Source: JAWLDA01 sp041686855
GTDB lineage: Bacteria; Bacillota; Limnochordia; DTU080; RSA5
Direction: 5' to 3'
NCBI GenBank assembly: GCA_041686855.1
Contig: JAWLDA010000018.1
Span: forward strand, 1-64,000
DNA length: 64,000 nucleotides
Part shown: positions 51,677-60,344 of the stretch, in pieces
How the letters are laid out: each line of letters begins with the position of its first letter
How positions within the stretch are numbered: position 1 is the first letter of the stretch
Notes under the pieces: model-generated
What the model was told of the DNA's origin: nothing
Databases searched by the model: none
The model's input: the letters and a program-made list of their open reading frames with translations, nothing else
Program-made: the position numbers and the translations under genes

Positions 51677-51904
51677 GTGGAGGACCGCTTGAGTTATATC
51701 GAAGCAGAGATTGGACGGCTTCGCACGTTGTTGTACGCTACTCATCCGTCCCTGTTGCTGGACTCCCCTGTCCATCGGAGAATTGATAAGCTCGTCGCTG
51801 AGCACGCGCGCATCTCACTGCGTCGCCACCTCGACACGATCGAGCCAAACACGCTTCCTCAATTAGAAAGCAGAAGGCTGCCCCAGTGGAGGGACAGCCT
51901 TTAG
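51677..51904 (+). CDS. Small helical protein, faintly Spo0E-like
   Basis: A 75-residue protein. Residues 3-45 form two predicted helices (RLSYIEAEIGRLRTLLYA and SPVHRRIDKLVAEHARI) whose spacing recalls Spo0E-type aspartyl-phosphate phosphatases; HRRID sits where those have SQELD. The likeness is weak. GTG 51677 has GAGGTG 6 bases upstream. Its 3' end overlaps a hairpin shared with the convergent ABC operon. Confidence 0.5.
   Translation: MEDRLSYIEAEIGRLRTLLYATHPSLLLDSPVHRRIDKLVAEHARISLRRHLDTIEPNTLPQLESRRLPQWRDSL
51874..51901. terminator. Bidirectional hairpin between convergent genes
   Basis: AAGGCTG (51874-51880) pairs with CAGCCTT (51895-51901). It overlaps the end of the small helical gene and lies 13 bases after the substrate-binding protein gene on the other strand. 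Confidence 0.55.
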
Positions 51905-51914
51905 TGAACTCCGG

Positions 51915-53069
51915 CTACATCGAACCCTGCAGGGTGACTTCCGACCACTCCGGCTTTAAGGTGAATGCGGCGGCGTCCGCTTTCACCCGCTCTAAATCAA
52001 CGTCGTTGGCCTCGGCGACCAACTCATTGGTGATGGTCTCCTCCACCGACAACCGCCGTCTCGTCTGGCCCAGCTCGTAGATGGTGTCCAAGTAATCCTT
52101 CCAACCTTGGGGGTCGTGGTAACCCCACCCCTCTCCCGCCCGCTTCCCGCCAGAGTAGCCGTAAGCGAGCTGCCGCATCGACTCAAGCGCTACCTCCGGA
52201 GGCATCTGTGCAGCCAATCCTGGGAACTGCTCGTACGTGATCTGGGCCGCGGCTTTGGGGTTGGCTTGAGCGAACTCAAGAGCCATGACGGTCGCCTTCA
52301 AAAACCGTACCAGTCCCTCGCGTTTGGCCGGATTCTGCAGATCTGCACGGCGGGCGGCATACGAGTTGGCGGGGTGCTTCGACCATTCTTGGCCGATCAG
52401 GTACTTGAGCTTTAGCCCTTGCGCTCCCCACTGGGCCCGCAGTCCCTCCCAGGTCAACGCAGCATCCGCCTGTCCGAGGGCCGTGGCTTGACCCCACTGG
52501 GCTCCGGCATTGAGGTATGTAACGCTCGACGGATCGATGCCGAGTTCGACCAGCATCGGATCGACGATCACCTTCCACCCTTCGCTGCCAAGAGCGATCC
52601 TTTTCCCCTCCAGCTGTCGCGGATCGGTGATCGAGCTACTCTCCGGGAGGGCGAAACCAAAGACCTGATTCATCATCATGCCAAAGACCGACGTTACGGG
52701 CATTCCTGCATCAATGCTTGACGTGAGTACACCGGGGGACGGATAACCGATGTCGGCTTGCCCTGTCGCAACAAACCGCGTCACGGCCAGCGCGTCAAGC
52801 GGCCCCGGCTCGATCGTGACGTCAACCTTCATCTCTTCAAAGTAGCCCAACTTTCGAGCGACCCACAGGTTGTAATCGTCCATCACTTCAAGTGTACCGC
52901 GCGGCGAGATCCAGGTCACGTTGACCACGTCGGAGTCCGCAGCCATCACGATCGAACTGGCTCGTCCGATCAAGCCTCCCATGAGACTTAACGATGCGCC
53001 AGCCAACGCCGCCTTCTGCAGGAACTCTCGCCGAGTCATGCCGCTCTCATTACCCTGTGCACGATCCAT
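51915..53069 (-). CDS. ABC transporter substrate-binding protein, NMT1/SsuA type
   Basis: A 384-residue exported protein with a Tat signal (MTRREFLQKAALAGASLSL). The mature part is a periplasmic-binding fold of the NMT1/THI5-SsuA-TauA group, with WVARKLGYFEEMKVDVTIEP and FVATGQADIGYPSPG. Substrates of the group include thiamine precursors, sulfonates and nitrate; none can be chosen here. ATG 53069 has GGAGG 9 bases upstream. Export folded through Tat suggests cofactor or ligand binding in the cytoplasm, or just lineage habit. It is last in the ATPase-permease-binding protein operon. Confidence 0.88.
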   Translation of the reverse strand: MDRAQGNESGMTRREFLQKAALAGASLSLMGGLIGRASSIVMAADSDVVNVTWISPRGTLEVMDDYNLWVARKLGYFEEMKVDVTIEPGPLDALAVTRFVATGQADIGYPSPGVLTSSIDAGMPVTSVFGMMMNQVFGFALPESSSITDPRQLEGKRIALGSEGWKVIVDPMLVELGIDPSSVTYLNAGAQWGQATALGQADAALTWEGLRAQWGAQGLKLKYLIGQEWSKHPANSYAARRADLQNPAKREGLVRFLKATVMALEFAQANPKAAAQITYEQFPGLAAQMPPEVALESMRQLAYGYSGGKRAGEGWGYHDPQGWKDYLDTIYELGQTRRRLSVEETITNELVAEANDVDLERVKADAAAFTLKPEWSEVTLQGSM

Positions 53070-53101
53070 ACATGTCGACCTCCTTGTGTTTAGTAGTCGC
53101 C

Positions 53102-53959
53102 TTAAGCCTGCCAGCTGGCCCACTTTTTGCCGGCAAAGTAAAAGATGACGTATAGGGAGATACCGGTGAGTGCCACGATCAGGATTGTGGCGAAGAAATG
53201 CTCCATGCGGGCCAAAGACGCGAAGTACACCAACCGATTTCCCAAACCGGCGTTACCGCCGATCATTTCCGCGCCCACAGCAGTCAGGAGACCAAAGATT
53301 GATCCGATCAACAGACCGACGATGACCATCGGCATTGCCATGGGAACGCGCAGCTTGGTGAAGATCTGCAACGTAGACGCTCCGTAGGAGCGGGCTAGTG
53401 CAATCTTAGCGGCATCCGTTCGCCTAAAGCCGGTCGCAGCATTGATCATCACCATGGGACCGACGGCTAGAGCAACCGCGACGACGCGCGGGGCGATACC
53501 GAACCCAAGCTTGAGCATGAGCAGTGGCACCAACGCAATCATCGGCGTCGTCACGGCCAAAAGGATGTACGGCGTAATCACTCGCTCGAGAAACGGGTAT
53601 TGAGTAATGCTCGCCGCCAGCACCAGTCCGACGGCGGCGCCGACAAAGAAACCAATGCCGAGCTCCGACAGGGTTATCAGCAGATGCGGCCAGTAAACGA
53701 CGGCAAAGTCACCAACGAGTGCGGAGAAGATGCCGCTCGGCTTGGGCAAGACGTAACTCGGTACACCGGTGATGAGGAGCAGCAGCTCCCAGCTCCCGAG
53801 GAAGAGAAGCGCGACCAGGAGAATCACGCCCGCCTCGAAAGCTGTCCGATTGCGTCCCAAGGAGCCTGCGACCCCGGTGAAATCGACCAACTCGCCTCCC
53901 GATTTCGTTGGGTCTTCTTGATTAAACTTGGGGATCTCATCGCGTGGTTCCGCCTTCAT
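53102..53959 (-). CDS. ABC transporter permease, SsuC/TauC type
   Basis: A 285-residue membrane permease with about six segments after a 35-residue polar N-terminus. The EAA-like loop is DAAKIALARSYGASTLQIFTK followed by RVPMAMPMVI. Translation is coupled to the ATPase gene by an ATGA overlap. It pairs with the Tat-exported binding protein. Confidence 0.93.
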   Translation of the reverse strand: MKAEPRDEIPKFNQEDPTKSGGELVDFTGVAGSLGRNRTAFEAGVILLVALLFLGSWELLLLITGVPSYVLPKPSGIFSALVGDFAVVYWPHLLITLSELGIGFFVGAAVGLVLAASITQYPFLERVITPYILLAVTTPMIALVPLLMLKLGFGIAPRVVAVALAVGPMVMINAATGFRRTDAAKIALARSYGASTLQIFTKLRVPMAMPMVIVGLLIGSIFGLLTAVGAEMIGGNAGLGNRLVYFASLARMEHFFATILIVALTGISLYVIFYFAGKKWASWQA

Positions 53960-54744
53960 GCGCTCTCACTCCCCTGAGGCGCTGAGGCGCCGAAGTTGGC
54001 GTCAATGGCACCACGGATCTCCTTGGTCAGCTCCAAAAACTCCGGGGTGAGTGTCATCTCCAGCCTTCGTGGCCGTGACAGCGGAATCTCAAACTCTCCC
54101 GAGACGCGCCCCGGCCTCGCGCTGAGCACGACGACGCGATCAGCAAGAAAGATTGCCTCTTGAATACTGTGTGTCACCAGAATTGCCGTCCGACTCGACT
54201 GCTCCCAAATGCGCAGTAAGAGAAGGTTCATCTCGTCACGAGTAAAGGGGTCAAGCGAACCAAACGGCTCGTCTAAAAGGAGGACATCCGGCTGTTGTGC
54301 CAGACAGCGCACCAGGGCCGCTCGCTGCTGCATCCCGCCCGACAACTCGCGGGGAAAGCGACGTTCGAAACCGCGGAGCCCCACACTCTCGACCAATGCG
54401 GCAATCTCGTCGGTATCGGGCTCTTTCCCCTTAATCTCATAGGGAAAGTGAATGTTACTGAGGAGGGTGCGCCAAGGAAGAAGGTTTGCTTCTTGAAAGA
54501 CCATGCCAATTTCATCTCTAGGACCGGTGATCGGTTCCCCGCCAAGGAGAACCCGCCCACTGCTCAGTTTGTGTAGCCCGCTTATCGACCACAGGAGTGT
54601 CGTTTTGCCACATCCGCTCGGACCCAAAATACAGAGGAACTCGCCTTTTTCGACGTTGAGATCGACGTTGTCGAGTGCGTGAACGGCGCCGTCCGCCGCA
54701 TGATAGTATTTAGTCGCTTGTTCGACAGTGATGAATGACAACAA
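53956..54744 (-). CDS. ABC transporter ATP-binding protein, SsuB/TauB type
   Basis: A 262-residue ATPase with Walker A GPSGCGKTTLLWSISG, Q-loop FQEANLLPW, signature LSGGMQQRAALVRCLA, Walker B VLLLDEPFGSLD and H-loop LVTHSIQEAIFLADR, the last two typical of nitrate/sulfonate/taurine importers. The start is one of two adjacent TTG codons (54744 or 54741) behind GGGGG. It is first in the operon. No TPP riboswitch is visible in the 200 bases upstream. Confidence 0.94.
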   Translation of the reverse strand: MLSFITVEQATKYYHAADGAVHALDNVDLNVEKGEFLCILGPSGCGKTTLLWSISGLHKLSSGRVLLGGEPITGPRDEIGMVFQEANLLPWRTLLSNIHFPYEIKGKEPDTDEIAALVESVGLRGFERRFPRELSGGMQQRAALVRCLAQQPDVLLLDEPFGSLDPFTRDEMNLLLLRIWEQSSRTAILVTHSIQEAIFLADRVVVLSARPGRVSGEFEIPLSRPRRLEMTLTPEFLELTKEIRGAIDANFGASAPQGSESA

Positions 54745-54898
54745 AAAACCCCCAGGAACTAGGCGCTCGCCCCAAAGGCGGGTCGCACCAATCGTCTTGA
54801 GTTTTCCTAATCGACTTTCTGGGCGAATTGAGGGTCTCCTTCACTTTATTGCGCTCAATTACACATAATTACGTCATTCGGCCTAGGTTTACGCCCCT

Positions 54899-54928
54899 TT
54901 CAATCGCCCACTTGCGCGATGGTATAAT
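54899..54928 (+). promoter_or_regulatory. Likely promoter of the ybjQ-like gene
   Basis: TATAAT (54923-54928) is perfect; 18 bases upstream is TTCAAT (54899-54904), a weak -35 box. The gene starts 46 bases downstream. Confidence 0.55.
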
Positions 54929-54974
54929 AAGGGGACTCGTTGCTTTGACACCTTGCGCTTAGGGGGAAAGCGGA

Positions 54975-55325
54975 ATGATTGTATCGACAACGCAACAACT
55001 CGAAAACCAACGAATCGCTGAGTACCTGGGGATCGTCACAGGCGAAGCCATCTTGGGAGCGAACGTCTTTCGCGACGTGTTTGCAGGACTGCGAGACATT
55101 GTGGGTGGGAGATCGGCCTCCTACGAGCGTGAGCTCGAAAACGCCCGGACCATTGCACTACAGGAGTTGCAGGAGAAAGCCGAGGCGCTCGGAGCCGATG
55201 CGGTCGTCGGTGTCGACTTAGATTATGAAGTCGTAGGTACCGGAGGGAGCATGCTTATGGTTTCGGCAAGCGGAACGGCCGTCAAACTCACAACCCCGAC
55301 GCCGAGTGTGTACACGGGCAGGTGA
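54975..55325 (+). CDS. YbjQ/UPF0145 family protein
   Basis: A 116-residue protein of the YbjQ family (heavy-metal-binding-like fold, usually homopentameric). Typical segments are EYLGIVTGEAILGANVFRD, SYERELENARTIALQELQEK and ALGADAVVGVDLDYEVV. Function unknown. AGGGGGAAA precedes ATG 54975. The glutaredoxin gene follows 4 bases later. Confidence 0.9.
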   Translation: MIVSTTQQLENQRIAEYLGIVTGEAILGANVFRDVFAGLRDIVGGRSASYERELENARTIALQELQEKAEALGADAVVGVDLDYEVVGTGGSMLMVSASGTAVKLTTPTPSVYTGR

Positions 55326-55329
55326 AACC

Positions 55330-55599
55330 GTGGCGACCCTAACAGTCTACACCCTCCCTCATTGCCTCGATTGCGGCGCGGTCAAGAACCTGCTTCGCGG
55401 CGCTGATGTGGCCTTTCGCGAAGTAGACATCAGTCGAGTGCCTCGCAGCCGCGATGCACTCGAGATGCTATCCGGCCTGCGGAGCGTCCCGCAAGTCTTC
55501 ATTGGCTCTCGCTTCCTCGGCCAAGTCTCGGAGATTCGTTACCTTGTCGAGAGCGGGAAGATCAAAGACGTCGTGGAGCAGCGTGGCCGTCCTCATTAA
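55330..55599 (+). CDS. Glutaredoxin-like protein
   Basis: An 89-residue thioredoxin-fold protein. The active site CLDC lies in YTLPHCLDCGAVKNLL, the cis-Pro segment is SVPQVFIGSRFLG. GTG 55330 has GGTGA 4 bases upstream. It reduces disulfides or glutathione/bacillithiol mixed disulfides; partner unknown. Confidence 0.87.
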   Translation: MATLTVYTLPHCLDCGAVKNLLRGADVAFREVDISRVPRSRDALEMLSGLRSVPQVFIGSRFLGQVSEIRYLVESGKIKDVVEQRGRPH

Positions 55600-55681
55600 C
55601 GGTCTGCTCTATATTTACGTTCCGCGGCGATCACGGTCGCAGCGGTGATCCGCTAGTCCAAAGAAGTTCTATTTGGGGATC

Positions 55682-56254
55682 CTAACGCTTGTACGGATTC
55701 TCCTTGCGTGCAGTACGCAGGGCTCTCCCCCACCATACGAGCCGATCCAGCATGGTGTTGGCCGTCGCATGCGCCCTCTCGGAGTCGACCGGACGCCCAT
55801 GTTCGTCAAACTGAGTGCGGACTCGATGGAATGTGACACCGTCGCGCACAGTCACCATGTGGAACTCGGCGAAGACCTGGCGCAGTTGCTCCACGGCGCG
55901 AATCCCGCCCGAAGCGCCACCGTACGAGACAAAACCCACCGGTTTGGCCATCCACTCCTCAAAAAGAGTGTCGATGGCTGCCTTGAGCGGCGCCGGATAC
56001 CCGTGGTTAAACTCCGGTGTGACGACCACGAAGCCGTCAGCGGCTTCGATCCGAGCGGCAAACGCCTCGACATCCGGAGTCTTCGCCCGTGGGTCGTTAC
56101 CAAACTGGTATTCAGCCAAGTCGACGACCTCAACGAGAATATCGCGGCGTGTTCGCGCGTGCTCAGCAAACCACGACGCAATCATTTCACCGCGTCGCCC
56201 CGGACGCGTGCTGCCAATGATCACCACAACGGTTAAAGGCTGCTCTTGGGTCAT
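55682..56254 (-). CDS. NADPH-dependent FMN reductase
   Basis: A 190-residue flavodoxin-fold reductase of the SsuE/azoreductase-like group. FMN phosphate binding is in IIGSTRPGRRGEMIA; the isoalloxazine loop is VVTPEFNHGYPAPLKAAID, and SYGGASGGIRAVEQL follows. ATG 56254 has AGGTGG 11 bases upstream. It stands alone but near the sulfonate-type importer, a pairing that in other bacteria supplies FMNH2 to monooxygenases. Confidence 0.9.
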   Translation of the reverse strand: MTQEQPLTVVVIIGSTRPGRRGEMIASWFAEHARTRRDILVEVVDLAEYQFGNDPRAKTPDVEAFAARIEAADGFVVVTPEFNHGYPAPLKAAIDTLFEEWMAKPVGFVSYGGASGGIRAVEQLRQVFAEFHMVTVRDGVTFHRVRTQFDEHGRPVDSERAHATANTMLDRLVWWGRALRTARKENPYKR

Positions 56255-56345
56255 GATTAAAAAAACCACCTTCATATAGCCACTACAAAAGACGTCTAGG
56301 CGCACGTTCGGCGCCTAGACGTACCTCGTATGACCTTATATATCC

Positions 56346-56960
56346 TTACGCAGTCGCCAATGCCTCTAAGACCTGCATCGCGTCGCTGCGCGGACCAATG
56401 TGCGCCGAGAGCAAGAGCTTGGGGTTAAGCGCCCGCATTCGCTCGACGATCGGCCGCAGTTTGCTAATGGGAACGCCCATGAAGCGGCTTGGCCCAAAGT
56501 GTAGGCTTCCGTCTTCATCAGCGGTGATCAAGTCACCGAGGATCAGGGTCCTGCGCTCCTTGTGCCAATATGCCAACTCGTCGAAGGCCTGATCGCCTTG
56601 TTGCGTCGAAAGGCGTAGTACCTGCCATCCCAAGTACTCATCACCATCGTCGAGCGTCGTATCAGCGCTCGTCTCGGCCTCAGCCAGCTCGTCTGCCGCT
56701 GATGCTGGGGCGAGAATCGGGATACTGAACCGCTCTTTCCACAGCCCAGCGCCACGCACGTGCCACTGGCTGGTCAACAAAATAGCCTCGGGCCGACCGA
56801 TAGCTTGGATCTCTTGGGCTTCACCACTCGTTGCTGGAGGGTCGACCAGCAGGCAGTCGCCTGAGTGTATAAGCAGATATCCCGTGATTGGAAAACCGTG
56901 GTCGGCATCGACACCATCCCAGCGATAAACACCCGTTGCACATTCCTTAAATGTCGACAC
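56346..56960 (-). CDS. Metallo-beta-lactamase-fold protein with altered metal site
   Basis: A 204-residue protein with an MBL-like plan: GYLLIHSGDCLLVDPP, then AILLTSQWHVRGAGLWKE where the HxHxDH motif should be, LILGDLITADEDG and LLLSAHIGP. Only one His of the first motif remains, so catalysis as a typical MBL hydrolase is doubtful. GTG 56960 has GGAGGAG 7 bases upstream. It follows the Gfo/Idh/MocA gene by 44 bases. Confidence 0.72.
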   Translation of the reverse strand: MSTFKECATGVYRWDGVDADHGFPITGYLLIHSGDCLLVDPPATSGEAQEIQAIGRPEAILLTSQWHVRGAGLWKERFSIPILAPASAADELAEAETSADTTLDDGDEYLGWQVLRLSTQQGDQAFDELAYWHKERRTLILGDLITADEDGSLHFGPSRFMGVPISKLRPIVERMRALNPKLLLSAHIGPRSDAMQVLEALATA

Positions 56961-57004
56961 GGTCTCTCTCCTCCGCTTCTTTTCCGTGCAACTTATGGGG
57001 CAGG

Positions 57005-58024
57005 TTAAGTAAGGGAGATCGGCTCGCCGCGTTCGGCCGACTCGTATAGTGCCAGCACGACTCGGAGCGACTCTGCGCCATCTGCCAAGCTGATCGGCAC
57101 GGGTTCGTCCTGCGCAATAGAATGTAGGAAGGCCCGAATTTCGCTCTCGAACGCCGTCGGCGCCTGTCCAAGGGGCTCTTCGTTCCAATCGCCCTCACCG
57201 ACGCACCAGCGGACGCCGCCCCACGTCTCAACGACAAGGGTTCCCTTGGTTCCCTGAAATTCTGCCAAGCATCGTCCTGAAGCCTTCGCCGCGGCCCGAT
57301 TGAGGTACAATTGCGCGCTAATTCCGGACTGGAGGCTTACATTGCCTTGACGACTCTCGAAACGGAGAGTGGCGACCGCAGCATCCTCAACGTCCGCCCC
57401 TTCCACCACTTGCCACATTTGCGCATCGACCCGAGTCACGTCCGCACCGAGCCAGTAACGGAGTCGATCCACCGCGTGAACACCGTTGTCGATCACGACG
57501 CCCCCACCGGCGATGGCCCGCTTGTACCTCCAAGGTAAGTTTTCGGGATCTACGGTAGCCGATGAGATAATCTCGTCCCGCACTAGGACGACGTCTCCAA
57601 TTTTCCCGGAATCGAGGATCTCTTTGGCCTTTCGGTTTGCCGCCCAGTACCTGTGGCTATGGGCCACCATCGCCTTCAGGCCGTCCGAACGTTTCACAGC
57701 CTCCATCATGTCAGCTGCGTCCTCAACCGTCGTCGCGACTGGCTTTTCCACGAGGACGTGCTTACCCGCGTCAAGGGCAGCGATTGTCAGACTCGCATGA
57801 CTCGTCGGCGGCGTGCAAATGCTTACGACTTGAATGCGCCGATCGGCAAGCAGCTCCTCAAGTGAGAGCGCATCGACGCCGTACTTTTCGGCCGCCCCTG
57901 CAGCCGCCCCGGGGTTCACATCAGAGACGGCGATCAACGCGGCCTCCTCAACGTTGACGTACGCTTGCGCGTGGGCATGCGCAATGCCCCCTGCGCCAAT
58001 GATTCCAATCCCAAACTGAGACAT
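57005..58024 (-). CDS. Gfo/Idh/MocA family oxidoreductase
   Basis: A 339-residue NAD(P)-dependent sugar or inositol dehydrogenase-like protein. The Rossmann motif is IGIIGAGGIAHAHAQAY; HVLVEKPVATTVEDA contains the conserved EKP, and DNGVHAVDRLRYWLG the catalytic-type His. GAGGAATG lies upstream of ATG 58024. It follows the ceramidase-like gene by 35 bases; a joint catabolic role is possible. Confidence 0.92.
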   Translation of the reverse strand: MSQFGIGIIGAGGIAHAHAQAYVNVEEAALIAVSDVNPGAAAGAAEKYGVDALSLEELLADRRIQVVSICTPPTSHASLTIAALDAGKHVLVEKPVATTVEDAADMMEAVKRSDGLKAMVAHSHRYWAANRKAKEILDSGKIGDVVLVRDEIISSATVDPENLPWRYKRAIAGGGVVIDNGVHAVDRLRYWLGADVTRVDAQMWQVVEGADVEDAAVATLRFESRQGNVSLQSGISAQLYLNRAAAKASGRCLAEFQGTKGTLVVETWGGVRWCVGEGDWNEEPLGQAPTAFESEIRAFLHSIAQDEPVPISLADGAESLRVVLALYESAERGEPISLT

Positions 58025-58059
58025 GAGTTTTCATTCCTCCGTCGATTACGTGTAAATTA

Positions 58060-59337
58060 CTACACCAATGAATCTAAGAACGCGAGCGCCGCGTTCACAA
58101 ATCGCTCCGCCACGTCCGGGGTATAGGGCGGCTTGTGCACCATGTAAGGCACCGTGACGGCCGCATACCCTTTGCGCGCGAAGTCGGCAGCGTCGGGGAC
58201 GTAACCCCAGAAATCGTTGCTGTATCCAACAATCCAGAGGCCCTCGACCTCTCCTCGCAGACGTAACGCAGGCTCCGAGAAGAGCTCCGCTCCGTGAAAA
58301 AGCAGGGTCAGCGAGCCTATCCGCAGCCCCTGCAACTCGAGCCGGTCCACTTTTGGAACCGTTCCGCTGTCGATGGCCTCGTGGAAGAGCGCGGAGACAT
58401 CGCTCGCGAACTGAGCCCGCCCGCGAGCACCAACGCCACGGTCGCCCCCCTTTGGGGAGATCGCAGCCGCAAACCTTTCTACTTCGGCATGGTCAAGATC
58501 GGCATGGGGAAGCGAGATGCGCTGGGTCACAGTCTGGATCGAGTCGACTCTGACGGGTTGGCGCTTACCGTACAAACCCAGAACACCACCTGCTACGGCA
58601 AGCCCTACTCCCTCAACTGCAGTGGCCGGCTCCCCCCGGAAGGTCGAGACATCGGGATTGAGGTCGCCACATGCCCCCTGTAGATACATGGGGATAATAC
58701 CCGGCCACTGCTTGTCGAGCGCGCGCCGAAATGCTGAGACGAAGTCTCCTGAAATGCGCGTGTTATCGTTACGAAAGACGACGGGATGACAGGAGAAACG
58801 AGCCAAGACTGCCTTGAGTTGGCCACACAAATCCTCAACAAACAGGCACTGCAGAATGTCGTCGACAGGTCCGTCGGGACGAGCGCGGTTGTATGCGACC
58901 TCAGGAAGCGCCCCCTCGGCGCTGTATAGTTTGACCGGTGCGAGCCGACTCTGAGCCGAGTGTGCCAGATCAACGAGGCGTCGCGTCAGAAAACGCTTGT
59001 ACTCCTCATCAACGGTCCCACATCCGTGCAGGAAGATCGTGGCAGGCCCGGAGTGAGTGTGGGTCGCCGTAAAGATAATGCCGTCCGACGGAATTCCGGT
59101 CCGCTCCGCGATCTCCGCACGCAAGTCAAGAACGTGATTGTAATCGTAGCCAATCAGGTCGGCGCTGATGATCACCCCGGCGCCCTTTGACCCCTTCATC
59201 GCGACAGCCTGAGCTATTACATCTTGGTGCACCGCGTCACACTTGCGGTCAAGGTAGAAACCATATCCGGAGAGTTCAACCCCAAACCACGGAGTGATCG
59301 TTGTTTGAGCAAATCCCATCAGAAGTGTGTCTGGCAT
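58060..59337 (-). CDS. Neutral/alkaline ceramidase-like hydrolase
   Basis: A 425-residue protein with the N-terminal zinc domain of neutral/alkaline non-lysosomal ceramidase. Visible motifs are TPWFGVELSGYGF, FTATHTHSGPATIFLHG (zinc His pair), FSCHPVVF and LQGACGDLNPDV. It has no signal peptide and lacks the C-terminal Ig domain of true ceramidases, so an amidase or hydrolase of another acyl or sugar substrate is likely. ATG 59337 has GGTGGAGG 5 bases upstream. Confidence 0.85.
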   Translation of the reverse strand: MPDTLLMGFAQTTITPWFGVELSGYGFYLDRKCDAVHQDVIAQAVAMKGSKGAGVIISADLIGYDYNHVLDLRAEIAERTGIPSDGIIFTATHTHSGPATIFLHGCGTVDEEYKRFLTRRLVDLAHSAQSRLAPVKLYSAEGALPEVAYNRARPDGPVDDILQCLFVEDLCGQLKAVLARFSCHPVVFRNDNTRISGDFVSAFRRALDKQWPGIIPMYLQGACGDLNPDVSTFRGEPATAVEGVGLAVAGGVLGLYGKRQPVRVDSIQTVTQRISLPHADLDHAEVERFAAAISPKGGDRGVGARGRAQFASDVSALFHEAIDSGTVPKVDRLELQGLRIGSLTLLFHGAELFSEPALRLRGEVEGLWIVGYSNDFWGYVPDAADFARKGYAAVTVPYMVHKPPYTPDVAERFVNAALAFLDSLV

Positions 59338-59583
59338 GGCGACCTCCACCGGCGAGCCCGAAAGTGAATGCGTGCGCTTTGACGCTTCCGGCTTCTACCC
59401 TCGCGCGCGCAAATCCTTCGAAAATGGTGGTGGGCCTTTGGGGTACACTTGACTTGGCTTAAAGGGTCCTACAGTGTTCCGAGCGAATCAATCTCCGGTG
59501 ACCCTCGTCACCTATCTCGTACGCAACTTGTGTGACCTATGTGACCTAACGGGGCTCGCCTGCCGAAAGGGGTCGTCGTCTAC

Positions 59584-59742
59584 GTGACAGATACGGTTGG
59601 AATGATTGCAGCCGCCTACGTGATACTCACCAGCATCGCACATTATTTCACGACTCGCACCAGTGCCGAGGTTGATGTGAAGCGATTTCGCATCGTGTTG
59701 GTCACGGCCATCGTGATGGCATTGCTTTACCTCGTGAAGTGA
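59584..59742 (+). CDS. Small two-helix membrane protein
   Basis: A 52-residue reading frame from GTG 59584 with AAAGGGG 11 bases upstream. It predicts two membrane helices (VGMIAAAYVILTSIAHYF and IVLVTAIVMALLYLV) joined by a basic-acidic loop, a common form of small membrane proteins. No family recognised. Confidence 0.5.
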   Translation: MTDTVGMIAAAYVILTSIAHYFTTRTSAEVDVKRFRIVLVTAIVMALLYLVK

Positions 59743-59825
59743 CCCACGACCTCCTCACACTGAAAACCGACGTTATGTACCCATTTTAGTGTGGTGCGCC
59801 CACCGTGCGGTGGCGGTGGGCGACG

Positions 59826-60227
59826 TTAAAAGGGATCTCCTTTGCTGGTATAACCCCATAGGAGCGATACAGAACGGGACGTCGGCGAAGCGCCTGCTTC
59901 GTCAGAGTCAATGTCGTCGACGAAGAGTGTTTGGCAGTGCAGCGGATAGCGCGTCTCCCCGACCACGGTAACAATGAGGGAGGGCGAGTCTACTTTGAGG
60001 ACGATTTCACAATGGACGTCCTTTAACCCGACCTCACTTAAGAGCTCCGCATCCTCTCGTGGCATCACCTTGGCTCGCCGCTCGACCACTCCTGCGAGCC
60101 AGTCCCCTTGATACTTTTTGAAGACGTAAGCCACGTTGGCAGGCTGGATTCCGGCATTCATTACGCTGACGTGTACACCGAATCTTTGGCGATCTTCTAC
60201 CGACCCCGTGGTGAACTGGAAAATCAA
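59826..60227 (-). CDS. Hypothetical protein
   Basis: A 133-residue soluble protein with no recognised domain. The middle has VMPREDAELLSEVGLKDVHCEIVLKVD and the end WGYTSKGDPF. The start TTG 60227 has AGGATGG 6 bases upstream, which supports expression. It is flanked by the small membrane protein and the GNAT gene. Confidence 0.55.
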   Translation of the reverse strand: MIFQFTTGSVEDRQRFGVHVSVMNAGIQPANVAYVFKKYQGDWLAGVVERRAKVMPREDAELLSEVGLKDVHCEIVLKVDSPSLIVTVVGETRYPLHCQTLFVDDIDSDEAGASPTSRSVSLLWGYTSKGDPF

Positions 60228-60344
60228 GACGCACCATCCTTCCGATGGCTGGGATACAATTCATGCTACGTTCTCCCCACACTTTAGGCATAGCCGAGCC
60301 TTACCGTTCTAAAGCCACCGGCGGAGGCGCCCATTCCTAAATGT

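Noticed and set aside
54745..54974. TPP riboswitch upstream of the NMT1-type importer
   Set aside because: The thi-box core CUGAGA and the AACCUGA block are absent on the minus strand.
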